Shown piece by piece: positions 25,901 through 31,794 of a DNA stretch of 64,000 nucleotides. The position numbers were made by a program, and so were the translations under genes. Position 1 is the first letter of the stretch; each line of letters starts with the position of its first letter. This DNA is from G965200765 sp965203865 (GTDB lineage: Bacteria; Pseudomonadota; Gammaproteobacteria; Arenicellales; JAJDZL01), in assembly GCA_965203865.1 (NCBI GenBank), contig OZ241916.1:2604001-2668000 (forward strand). The letters run 5' to 3'. The notes below the pieces were generated by a model. That model was not told the DNA's origin. It saw only the letters and a list, made by a program, of their open reading frames with translations, and did not search any database.

Positions 25901-28761
25901 GACTGGTCGGCTAGCGCACTGTGACTTGTGTCTACAGGCTGACTGGCGGATGTTTGAAAATTCGCGTTGACAAGTGAATCTGCCGGAATGCTGACACCAT
26001 TCGTATCGAAATCATTCCTCGTCACTTCATAGGAAAAATCAATTTGCGTCATCCCTTGGCTGAATGCTGAAGTAACACCGGCGTTTTGCTCAGAACCGCC
26101 AATATTGATCTTCATTTCCAAAGTTGGAAACGAAGTGGCACTGGCAATCGCTGCAAGGCCGCGAATTCTCGTGGTGATATTTTCACCGACTACGTAGTGC
26201 GTACCGTTGGCAGGCCGCGATGTAATCAGAACTGCCTTCCCCGGTGCATCATCGTCTACCACTTCCACCGACACACTCGGAAATGTTAGCGATGTGGTGT
26301 ACAAGCTTCCAGAACATTGATTCGCGTTTCGGTGACTCAGTGTTACGGTGTCGTTTACCTGATCTGCATCCTGCTTTGCCGTAACTGTGATCGTTTGCGG
26401 GTCGCTCCAGTTGGTAGAGTTAAAAGTCAGTCTTTTCTCCTGCTTGGTACTGTCCGTATCAATTTCAACATCAGTGTTGTTGCTCTCGGCTACAACAATC
26501 ACATTGCAGCTGCCCGGGTTGGCATTGAGCGCAACTGTATAGGTGTCAACATTGGCACTCGCTCCAAAGGAATCTTCCTCTACCCTGATACTGTTCTTGC
26601 TGAGAGCAATTCCCGGTGTAGGTGTCACAGTTACAGTGTCTGTTGTCAAGTCCGCCCCTGCTGAATTTGCAGTAGCTTTGACCTTCACAGCCAAGGTTTC
26701 CGAACCGGTAATGTCGCCGTGGAAACCCAATGTCAAGGTCACTACCGAGCCACCGGCAACTGATTCCGATACGCTTGCTATGGTCAAATTCGGGATTGTT
26801 GTTACCAACTCGAAATTGGAACTTGTGAAAGTGGTGGATGCGTCCAGTGTAAGTTCAATTTCGGCATTGTTCAAATTCGCCTCGGTCAGTACTGCGGGAC
26901 TTGTAGAAGTGATATCCACTTCGGTAAAGTTCATATTGACATCCAGCCGGGCTTTATCGCTATCGGCCTGATTTGAATCCTCGTCGCTGGCGATAAAAAC
27001 CGAGTCGTAGCTACTATCAGACCCGGTAAGCTTGCCGCAAACCATGCGCGGCATTGTGCCCGGACAACTTCCGCTACCATCTTCGTCAAAGTCAATTCCT
27101 GCAGGCAAGTCCCGAACTTCGTATGAAATCGCTCCGTTTCCACCGACCACCGCCGGAATCTGGAATGGCCGAATGGTTGATTTTTTATCAAAATAATAGG
27201 GCAAAACCGTACGGTCAAAAACCGGAGGTTCGTCAGTCGGTGTGACGCTGACCGTACCGGTGGTCAAGTCGAAGTTGCCTGCATGGGCAGAATTCTTCAC
27301 CTTCACCGCCAATGTCTGCGGAGTGTTGAAATCGCCGGAGAAGTCAAGCGTCAGTGCTGCTGTATTACTATTCGCGGCAGCGCCTGACAAGCTGCTAATG
27401 GATACATTCGGTATCGCAGTCACCAGTTCAAAATCGGAAGTGGTCACTCCGCTTCCAAAGGTAGTACCATTCAAAGCGACATTGACGGTTGCAGTGTCAA
27501 GGGTCTCTTCGGTCAACGATGCGGGGTTTGTGGAGGCAATTGATGCTTCGCTAAAGTTGATTGAGAAGGTAAGCCTGCCCTGGTCGCTCTGTGCCTGGTT
27601 TGAATCTGCATCCTGCGCAATAATGGTAACGTTGTAGGTGCCAAAATTCAGGCTAGGTGAAGGTGTGCCGCAAATCGTACGCGGCCGCGACGGACTGCCG
27701 GGGCAAGTTCCACTACCGGTAAGGTCAGTTATAAGTCCTGATGGCAAGCCTTGGACTATGTACCGGATGTTTCCGTTACCGCCGTGTGCAGCCGGAAACG
27801 TGAATGCTCTGAAATCCGATAGTGCCGTATAGTACTGGTTTGCAACTGTATTGCTACCGAAAGACGGAGCTTCGTCATTCGGTGCGACATTGACCGTTGG
27901 GGTGGGTAAACCTCCGGCTATACCCGGGCCGGTACGAGCGATATCACTTACTGTCACTCCCAAGGTCTGTAGTGTGCTAAAGTTCGCGTCGCCCGAAAAT
28001 TTCAATACAAGCGTTGCTGTTGTATCACCATTTCTAGCACCCTTAACATCGTCAATTTCCAGATTCCGGATATTTGTATTCAGCGCAAAGAATCTTTTTT
28101 GGGCCGCCCCAGTAACAAACTGTGCACCACCAGTCAGTGTAACTACAATCTCTGCGTTGTTCAGATTCGACTCGTTCAATGTCGAAGGGGTAGTGGAAAT
28201 TGTGGGTCGGCACCCAAAAACTTTGTGTGCAGATTGGTTGGTCAGCGCAGAGTGATTGGTGGGTCTGGCTATTCTTCCTGGAATAAACCATGCTGAGCCA
28301 ATAACTGAATTTGCCGGGATAGTGATACCGTCGCTGTCGCAATCTCCCCATACTACTGTGTATGAGAAATTCATTTTATCAGTAGCACCACTTGATAAAG
28401 GATCAGTATGCCCTGCCTGTCGTTCAACGCCTCCTATATCTATCTTCATTTTCATGCCGGGGTCATGAGTATTAAATAATTGATCAGTTTGAAGTCTTGT
28501 CGTGATCGAGTCACCGGGAATATAGTACCTATCCGAACCCGATACTCGGGTGGGGTTTGATGTTATAGAGGCCGTGGGTGCCGCCTCGACATTTGCATTG
28601 GTGAAGGATACTGACGCAAAAACCAGTGCGACAGCAATCAAACAGATAGAAATTAGCGAGCCCATTGCCCGCAATACTACAGAGGCGTGATTAAACCGGC
28701 GATGCCAAGTTGTATTTGTCAAACTTGAATCCAAGAAACCGTACATCCTGTACCAATTCAC
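13918..28761 (-). CDS. Giant modular surface adhesin, N-terminal part up to an in-frame TAG
   Basis: A 4,947-codon frame. GTG at 28761 is the first usual start after an in-frame TAA; ATG at 28746 or 28665 are alternatives. Residues about 33-60 form a signal peptide (core ISICLIAVALVFASVSF, then ANVEA) behind a long basic leader. An adhesin beta-sandwich follows. From about residue 190 to 4,470, He_PIG-type modules (GLPxGLxFDxDGSGxC...ICGTP) alternate with modules reading TLTExNLNNAT...FELVTxIP...AVKVKxxAH. There are about 15 and 20 copies respectively. A fibronectin III domain lies near residues 4,605-4,700. Most He_PIG copies carry a cysteine pair, probably a disulfide, beside an acidic DxDGxG loop that may bind calcium. 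The frame ends at TAG inside another He_PIG module and continues downstream, so this is not a natural C-terminus. The N-terminal signal points to Sec export and argues against a pure type I RTX adhesin. The anchoring end is outside the window. Confidence 0.9.
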   Translation of the reverse strand: MNWYRMYGFLDSSLTNTTWHRRFNHASVVLRAMGSLISICLIAVALVFASVSFTNANVEAAPTASITSNPTRVSGSDRYYIPGDSITTRLQTDQLFNTHDPGMKMKIDIGGVERQAGHTDPLSSGATDKMNFSYTVVWGDCDSDGITIPANSVIGSAWFIPGRIARPTNHSALTNQSAHKVFGCRPTISTTPSTLNESNLNNAEIVVTLTGGAQFVTGAAQKRFFALNTNIRNLEIDDVKGARNGDTTATLVLKFSGDANFSTLQTLGVTVSDIARTGPGIAGGLPTPTVNVAPNDEAPSFGSNTVANQYYTALSDFRAFTFPAAHGGNGNIRYIVQGLPSGLITDLTGSGTCPGSPSRPRTICGTPSPSLNFGTYNVTIIAQDADSNQAQSDQGRLTFSINFSEASIASTNPASLTEETLDTATVNVALNGTTFGSGVTTSDFELVTAIPNVSISSLSGAAANSNTAALTLDFSGDFNTPQTLAVKVKNSAHAGNFDLTTGTVSVTPTDEPPVFDRTVLPYYFDKKSTIRPFQIPAVVGGNGAISYEVRDLPAGIDFDEDGSGSCPGTMPRMVCGKLTGSDSSYDSVFIASDEDSNQADSDKARLDVNMNFTEVDITSTSPAVLTEANLNNAEIELTLDASTTFTSSNFELVTTIPNLTIASVSESVAGGSVVTLTLGFHGDITGSETLAVKVKATANSAGADLTTDTVTVTPTPGIALSKNSIRVEEDSFGASANVDTYTVALNANPGSCNVIVVAESNNTDVEIDTDSTKQEKRLTFNSTNWSDPQTITVTAKQDADQVNDTVTLSHRNANQCSGSLYTTSLTFPSVSVEVVDDDAPGKAVLITSRPANGTHYVVGENITTRIRGLAAIASATSFPTLEMKINIGGSEQNAGVTSAFSQGMTQIDFSYEVTRNDFDTNGVSIPADSLVNANFQTSASQPVDTSHSALADQSRQKVVGSAVLISATSPASLAETNLNNATLSLSLTGTTFASGVDASSFELVSAIPDLSISQVSTVNSGDTTATLTLAFTGNISASETLAVKVKSSAHAGSVDLTSATVTVSPTDTAPVFTSIITTKILPKGTAIRSFQIPAASGGNGELSYEVRGLPSGLVFDEDGSGSCGAVRTICGTPSTAAINYNVRVTVDDADSDRARSDQARQEFIIALYGVNILSTTPSTLSALNLNNAKIRVELINTTFGRGVNASSFELVTAIPNVSVNSVSGGSVGSRTATLSLYFGGAFSGNEDLAVRVKSTAHRRSATLTTDTLTVQRAPGVNLSVNAIELREDDGASNTATYNISLDTPRAPGCDIAFDIESDNPDVRIGTASNSPTKIVGNFTSSQTYTVNLFARSDADHQDETATITHKFKNSCAPYTVSVSVPSMRVTVVDDEEPPAVAITTPALLTRSTLNGATLSLALENSTFASGVAASGFELVTGIANLSISGVVASGATATLTLSHSGTLSADRKLRVRVLASSHSGVEVLETNEIDVLLGNDTAPSFGTLVIPTKYYVKGTPIDALTIPAATGGNGDLNYSIQDLPGGLEFDEDGSGSCGAARTICGTPAAEGSSTVTLTAADADTNRANSDSAELTFMIIVPGVSITSNPAQLERSNLATATLGLVLTDTTFTSGVSTSSFELLTLIPGVTISQVSGATAGSTTATLTLAYTPGTLISEQTLAVRVKANANARSFDLTSNALTVQVPDIAPSFGSGSVTQKFYQKGQSITEFQVPVATHAGGDDLSYAVQNLPSGLVFDEDGSGICPGNEPREICGTPDESGSSSVAVVVNDEDANRAIGDQARLTFNITVYDAAITSSSPVSLTGANLNSATVGITLTGTTFGSGVTASSFELVTTIPSLSVSGVSSVNSGDTTATLTLEFTGSIASATTLAVKVLDAAHARSGDLTTGSVLVPPTSTDDTAPSFGASTVATKHFATNTSIDAFQIPAASGGNGDLTYTVTGLPGGLVFDADGNGDCSGSSPRTVCGTPTTTGSSTVVVNVHDADSNRANTDRAQISFMIAVSGVSVASTSPSSLTEANLNTAMVNLSLTGTTFGSGVNASSFELVTEIPDVSISSVSGVTSGGTTAALTLAFTGDISSSQTLSVKVLAAAHAHSFDVETSSISVAPSDEKPTFSGLVSNKDFATNTAISAFQIPAARGGNGDLTYAVAGLPSGLVFDEDGSGSCSGNTALTICGTPASAANSVVVVTVHDSDSNRASSDSDVLMFKVTVASPAAAIRSTAPAMLTETNLNNATIQVMLSQTTFNSAYTAADFELVSAIPTLSITGIRRVSTKIARLQLGFTGEFDAAQTIAVKVKASAHAHSSDLTTGMVTVTPTSELILSRSTMTLEEDPGESEANIGTYTVQLSSNPGSCTVNLEHRSSNSDVTVGSGASFSDSSISFDSTNWNTPVTVRVTAGQDADTLADTATISYRNTQSCSGTLYPTPTSGEFPPKVRVTVNDDDVAMATITSPAAFTAATLSNGQISMSLSNVAFGSGVSTSSFQLVTGITGLSISQVSSVNSGDTTATLTLSSFSGTITGTETLAVRVLNSAHTGNSDITSNALTVNSTDNAPSFASATIANKNYQQGSGITAFQIPVATGGEGTLAYELESLPAGLIFDEDGTGDCDGSNVRTVCGTPTTTGSSTVNVNVHDADSNRSDADRAQISFTIAVSSVSITSTSQTPLTESDLGGATISVELAGTSFGSGVTASSFALVTEIQNVSISGVSNVTSGDTTAVLTLAFPSGTMSSSQTLGVSVLAAAHTSGIALTSEAILVLESSVTDSAPAFGQNAASDRKFAKDTPIEAFQIAAATGGNGTITYTAANLPEGLVFDADGTGDCSGSNPRTICGTPTAYRTSSVIITAQDSDSSRVAGDTDSVTFTIEIAKPSVAVSSTSPSPLTESGLNNATLTVQLTNSSFTSPATNSNFELVTTIPSITISQVSVPNPGSTTATLTLAFTGDISTAQTLAVKVKDAAHESSLDLTSDTVAVSATDEAPSFSPALENKQFVARTSIAPFQIPTASGGNGALSYQVEDLPTGLVFDESGNGICGTALTICGSGGISERGSYTVNVIVNDADSNQETTDQARGSFTINLLDALITSTTPFPLVEDNLDNAELELTLYGTAFANGVTASSFELVTSIPSLSISSVSGATAGGTTATLTLSFTGNISTTASLAIKVKAAAHTGSSDELTTPSRGVSPTSGVAFSAQTLTLDEDPGDNTANIGTYTIALKSSPGNCSVVIEAASNNADAALDADSSPLKKRFTFDGSSWNVPQTVTVTVSRDSDGFDETSKVTHAIVAQCAGTPYISTLDIPSVSVVVNDSESVAVESSPAFFTIDTFNNSDLTLNLTGTTFTKTLSASDFQLITNIEGISILSATGASGGSTATLRLGFRGVARSDSEFKVRILAAAHAGPDNLESGDISLLVADTAPSFGTSSISNKYFAKNELITAFQIPAASGGNGTITYSVEGLPAGLVFDADGSGDCPHTPPRTICGTPADLGVSNIVVTVIDSDTNDSNSDRAQLMFDISIVEASVTSSPSQLVWSNLNNSTLSLTLTNTTFVAGVSASDFEVVSTLSGLSISGVSGVTSGGTTGTLTLSFNIRAIATLESFAIKVKPTAHAGDIDLITNAISVSPSDVSPTFGGATLSQMYFPAGNAITEFQIPAATHLTDEVSYTVQGLPAGLEFDEDGSGSCSGNDARKICGTPAAPGIYNATATAHDQDTNRSTGDSATLAIQIVVYGPTISSTSPSALLASNLNAATISLSMSSVNFVSGVTTSSFELITNIPNLSISQISGGGNGALAATLTLAFTGNITSAQTLAVKVKAAAHSRTGDITTPTVLVLPTGTSDTAPSFSSSSLTKEYSVGVPIDAFQIPAASGGNGDLDYTVVSVPQGIIYDADGSSGCPGTTPRTICGTLTRGGSNQVTVTVHDSDSNRTDSDRGQLSINMIAYRARIQSNPSSLTASNLNTATISVSMTGSTFGSGVTTSSFELITDIPSLSISQVSGATSGSSSATLTLSFSGNFSVDETLKVKIKSSAHARGNDLVSENAVTVSPSNVIPTFSSTVDNKVFPTNVEIDAFQIPAASGGNGDLDYSVAGLPSGLMFDEDGNGDCPGTTPRTICGTPDSGAIGVIVVVAHDSDLNRAPSDSARLNFFIRTTPAKVRIVSTSPATLTEANLNNATIRVALELLEFESGAGLSHFELVTAIPNMSITQVSGVTTGGTTATLTLSFTGDFSVPETLAVKLKAAAHNLENDVTSDPITVSPTDESPAFSESEEDKNYFRNVAITPFQVPAASGGNGSITYVDAGLPDGLVFDADGTGSCQGNEARTICGTPTTNGTSTVTITASDTDTNNAQADKATLTFMIRVQDAPTVTISSTPGTLSEDNLHRATIDVTLSGTVFAGSGNSRFELDTSISGLTISRVAGARPGSTTATLTLSFDEEIGNFNATQSLRVKVKDAGHLSSGDLTSNSLSVLQSNKVTISTSRMDLIANNPANSANSGTYTIVLASAPQGNVSLRLLVAQPGFDRVPTAADNITIDTNSMVGGNQNTLTFTQMNWNTPQTVKVTGRDAIGVGATSVETIVHYITSGSAPYQIGQTIDEVKVWVHPPISTPAGLSAVAGDGQATLNWTDPANRGITAYELSYRAGTSGAFTLWTTIPGSNSKSIGYTVPNLTNGIVYTVRLRTVSSGGHSGYAETTVTPSATADAMPKFTKTVPRLRYKTNSAIATVTLPAATGGNGTLTYAMASVPSGLTYTAPSTGSNHGGTITGTPTQNRGATNYALTATDTDNDVATLNVSIEVLDAPYVTGLRIGSARNYLTGEIIGLNVVFNENVRVSASGTTFLLQIGETWHQMEPVEPDSDSNEYYFEYRVTSTDWDGDGITVPRNPFRLFFDDGGHGSISRLGGNRAGAIGDIDVHRKVSFSNNNVYRVNDKTPSFPARAIGAQRYVTG
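14660..14945 (-). other. Fibronectin type III domain within the adhesin
   Basis: The translated segment contains PAGLSAVAGDGQATLNWTD, later YELSYRA and YTVRLRTVSSGG, which match strands and spacing of a bacterial FnIII domain. It is the only clear FnIII copy in the visible protein and sits between the He_PIG array and the modules next to the TAG. Confidence 0.8.
15350..28200 (-). repeat. Array of alternating He_PIG and companion beta modules
   Basis: The composite unit is about 190-200 residues (roughly 585 bp). I count about 15 copies of the He_PIG half with the C...ICGTP signature and about 20 of the FELVTxIP half. Four calcium-exchanger-like modules (TYTVxLxxxPGxC...) interrupt the array near 26,250-26,620, 24,570-24,960, 21,380-21,770 and 18,790-19,180, and a related one follows at 14,940-15,345. 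Some copies are very close at DNA level, for example 16,760-16,850 against 17,400-17,470, and 20,760-20,950 against 22,710-22,890. Confidence 0.85.
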
Positions 28762-29960
28762 TGTCTTGCGAACCTGAATAAGATGCCAGCCAGCTTATAA
28801 AATTTGGTGGCACTGCACGCAATCATGCTTACTTCCATGAGACACTTTCCAATAAATGCTTGTAGAACAGCATTGCCAGTTAAAAACTGTAGTCAGCCGT
28901 ACCGAACAATTAAGCACCCCCCCCCCCTTGATGAAAATCCAACAAGGTGAGACTCCCTACTCTATTCAACCCAAGTACCTCATATAAGCACAAAATACAA
29001 TTTACTAACCGATACATATTATTACACAATTCCACCAATATTATTTTGTTCCAGTTCACTACTCATGGAACTTATCCTTACTGGTTGTAGCTGAAAAAAA
29101 TACTCGTTCAGTCACAAATTGACTGACTGGTATTGGGCAATCCGCGTATAAGTTCCATTGCCAGCCAAGAATGTTCAGGATGGCGCATCGGACTGTGCCT
29201 TTGATTTGGGCAACACCGAGAGCAGAATTCTGAGTGCTCGGTATCAAAGCTGAGCCCGATTCGGAACTCGCTTCCGCCGCCGTTGGTCTGCGTGGACTCT
29301 ACCGTGAACGGTGTGGTCTTGACTCCGCACCGTGGGAAGCATTCGACACTGCAGGAGGCAACCTGGGCGTAATATTGAGTTGCGCAAGACTTACTGATTT
29401 GCACCTGCTTGCTGGACACTTGTCCGACAGCGGTTACACTCAGCGATATATCGGCGAGAGTATGCTGTTAACATTGCGTGTACAGTGTTCTTGCGACCAG
29501 CGGCAGGTCACAATTGATGACTTGATTGCTGCTATTAAGACTTGCGATGCGATACTATGTGCGACGCAAGCACGGACTTGCTGTTCGGCCTACCGTATTA
29601 GGTCTTCTTTTTCCGACTTGAACCGTCACCGCAAAAACCAGCGTGTAAGCCTTGCTGTACAGCATTGGACGTAAAAAATCTCGTCGGCGAAAGTTTTCAT
29701 GCAGTCGGTGTAATAAAAGCATCATGGATGCTTCAAACAGGGAAGTACTCGAAAAAATATTGATGAACATTCAAGTGAATTTTTGACTACAATAGATTCA
29801 ATGCAGGTTCAATGTTTTTGATCGCACCCTGCGATTTGCAATCTGTTACAATTGTCACTTGCTGATATGCAATGAATCAACCTCCAGGCGACATGGCTTG
29901 GCAATGTGCCAGTATTGATTTGATTGTTTCAAATTAAACAACCCTGCAAAGGGGGAAATC
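28762..29960. other. Gene-poor spacer between the adhesin and the coiled-coil gene
   Basis: About 1.2 kb between divergent genes. It holds the C11 tract and presumably the promoters of both genes. Short open frames here (for example 29,234-29,674 plus) show no family features and lack a clear ribosome site, so I call no gene. Confidence 0.6.
28917..28927. repeat. Homopolymeric C11 (G11 on the adhesin's coding strand)
   Basis: An uninterrupted run of 11 C lies 156 bp upstream of the adhesin GTG start. Read on the minus strand, G11 is flanked by TTTTCATCAA on one side and TGCTTAATT on the other. This would place the tract between a weak -35-like TTTTCA and a weak -10-like TTAATT, 18 nt apart. 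The promoter reading is speculative; the homopolymer itself is certain. Confidence 0.8.
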
Positions 29961-30806
29961 ATGACGAACCAACGTAAACACGGTAAACACTCGGCAGCGT
30001 TGCCTGAGACGCAACCGGCAGGTGCTAGCGAGACTGTAGCGAAAACCGGTGCGATGACGAATCGCGAACTTGAAGAAAAATTTGCTACCAAGGAAGAATT
30101 GAAACAGTCGGAAAAATTCTTGGTTGAAAAAACGGAACATGAAAAGCAGCTTCATTCGCAAGAACTGCGGTCCGTGGAAACCAACTTGACTCAGAAAATT
30201 GATGCCAGTGAAGTCAACTTGACCCAGAAAATTGATGCCAGTGAAGTCAACTTGACCCAGAAAATTGATGCCAACGAAGCAAGAGCTGACGAGTTCAGAA
30301 GAGATGTGAACAGGCAATTCGAAGCCATTGAAGCAAGAAGTGTCGAGAGAACGAAAGCCAGTGAAGTCAACTTGACCCAGAAAATTGATGCCAACGAAGC
30401 AAGAGCTGACGAGTTCAGAAGAGATGTGAACAGGCAATTCGAAGCCATTGAAGCAAGAAGTGTCGAGAGAACGAAAGCCAGTGAAGTCAACTTGACCCAG
30501 AAAATTGATGCCAGTGAGACCAACTTGACCCAGAAAATTGATGCCAATGAAGCAAGAGCTGACGAGTTCAGAAGCGATGTGAACAGGCAATTCGAAGCCA
30601 ATGAAGCAAGAAGTATCGATAGATTGAACGAGTTCAGGAGTGAAGTATACAGGCAGTTCCAAACCATGAATAAAACACTAGAATCCATGATTGAACAGCG
30701 GTCTGAAAGGAGTCTGTACAAAACAGCGTTTATAGTCGTGATAATTGGGGCATCACTGTATGGTGTGTACCAGTTAGTCAATACTTTAATGGGGGGAGGG
30801 GGTTGA
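29961..30806 (+). CDS. Coiled-coil protein with internal repeats and a C-terminal membrane anchor
   Basis: 281 residues; the ATG is preceded by GGGGGAAATC, a usable ribosome site. Residues 1-45 are polar and possibly disordered. Residues about 50-235 are a highly charged helix built from 11-residue units (DASEVNLTQKI) and 40-residue blocks (ANEARADEFRRDVNRQFEAI and following), typical of a long coiled coil. One transmembrane segment lies near residues 252-275 (AFIVVIIGASLYGVYQLV), followed by GGGG. There is no signal peptide, so a tail-anchored inner-membrane protein with the coil in the cytoplasm is likely. It resembles DUF1640-like coiled-coil membrane proteins in build only. Exact DNA repeats imply that coil length changes easily. 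It diverges from the adhesin gene; a functional link is unproven. Confidence 0.75.
   Translation: MTNQRKHGKHSAALPETQPAGASETVAKTGAMTNRELEEKFATKEELKQSEKFLVEKTEHEKQLHSQELRSVETNLTQKIDASEVNLTQKIDASEVNLTQKIDANEARADEFRRDVNRQFEAIEARSVERTKASEVNLTQKIDANEARADEFRRDVNRQFEAIEARSVERTKASEVNLTQKIDASETNLTQKIDANEARADEFRSDVNRQFEANEARSIDRLNEFRSEVYRQFQTMNKTLESMIEQRSERSLYKTAFIVVIIGASLYGVYQLVNTLMGGGG
30201..30266 (+). repeat. Two exact 33-bp tandem copies
   Basis: Positions 30,201-30,233 and 30,234-30,266 are identical and each encodes DASEVNLTQKI. An 11-residue period fits a hendecad coiled coil. A change in copy number keeps the reading frame. Confidence 0.9.
30237..30513 (+). repeat. 120-bp exact direct repeat, 2.3 copies
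   Basis: Copies at 30,237-30,356 and 30,357-30,476 are identical over 120 bp, and a 37-bp partial third copy reaches 30,513. The length is a multiple of three (40 residues). Perfect identity in a coding region points to recent duplication or ongoing homogenisation. Confidence 0.9.
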
Positions 30807-30955
30807 TTTGTATTCGCTGCTATACATGGGTGCACGCATCCAATCCAATTGAAATTCACGATGATGCGAATGAACAGGCCAGTGGGATGTTGCCCGGAAT
30901 GAACGCCACGAGGGAACTTGTAGCGTAAACTTGGCTTGGCAAAGTATATGGTTGT

Positions 30956-31225
30956 GTGCGAGAACAACCAAGCTTTGTGGTATCTGGGAGTTTACTTCAC
31001 CGCAGAAAAGGTTCCACTTGGATCCCTGCCCTGCCAAACAAATTTCTGAGTTGGTTTCGCAGTTGTCAAGGTGTTGATTTTGCGCACGGAATTGACTACC
31101 TGAAATTTTTTCCACCCCAAGAATCTGTGCATTTCAGGTTTGAAACACCGACTTCGCCTGCTTTTGCCGATGTTTTGTCCCACGTTGCACGCATTGCTCA
31201 TCGGCATCTTCTGGATCTGTTGTAA
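30956..31225 (+). pseudogene. Possible decayed transposase fragment (IS91/Y2-type)
   Basis: The last 30 or so residues of this frame contain HFRFETPTSP followed by an amphipathic stretch ending ARIAHRHLLDLL. This recalls the region of IS91-type transposases reading roughly RFRWVKAPTSAEL...RVGRFLER. No catalytic tyrosines or zinc-binding region are visible and the flanks contain stops. The resemblance is from memory and short, so this is only a suggestion. Confidence 0.3.
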
Positions 31226-31794
31226 ATTCTTGTTTTCAATCAAATAAGGTATTGCCATGAAAGCCCTCCAGAGGTACAGGAAACCTGGTTGGAAATTCAT
31301 TCAAGAGGCACCGGAAGCCTCAGGAGAAGCGACCACGACAAATACAAAATCCATGTTCCATTGCAACCTGTTCGACGGGGAAGTTTTGATGAATTTGCGC
31401 AACTGGGATCACTAAGCATAGGCAGGACAAGAAACTGGTGAAGATTCTGAAAATCACCAAAAAATCACCATTTTTCAGCACGAAATTCCTCCAACAGATC
31501 CTTGGAATCGCTATTCAATCCGTTTTCATGTTGCAACCGACCCCGGCAAGTCAACAATTTCACCCTCAATTAATTTCCGACGGGAAGTACTCAACAGCCT
31601 TGATTTCAATACGGGGCACCTTACGCTCAATACTTCGTTTGTGCCGTCGAAATAAATTACTTTCAGGCAAAATTCGGATTGTGGTAGAATGTTCAAGTGT
31701 AATTGATAATTCAATTTCAATCATGTTGGATATTTGTGAATAAAAAATCATATGAATTGATAAAACATTGAAAACGAACTGAATTTACTTTGCT
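31226..31794. other. Non-coding stretch before the SPFH gene
   Basis: About 570 bp, A+T-rich toward 31,700-31,790. Small open frames show no recognisable family. It probably carries the promoter of the SPFH gene, but I see no clear -35/-10 pair. Confidence 0.5.

Noticed and set aside
1..28200. CRISPR array or tandem DNA satellite
   Set aside because: The repeats are protein-coding, 300-600 bp long and diverged, without short identical repeats and unique spacers.
29108..29674. Overlapping open frames on both strands (146 and 103 codons)
   Set aside because: Neither has a plausible ribosome site, domain or composition of a real protein. Cys and Arg content look random.
29934..30967. Minus-strand open frames of 242 and 258 codons over the coiled-coil gene
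   Set aside because: They are shadows of the repeats on the plus strand. Their repeated FLGQVDFTG and FWVKLTSLA patterns only mirror the coding repeats.
31261..31440. HicA-like toxin remnant (a frame with DHDKYKIHVP)
   Set aside because: The similarity is limited to a few residues, the frame lacks the conserved Gly-Trp/His arrangement, and no antitoxin is seen.
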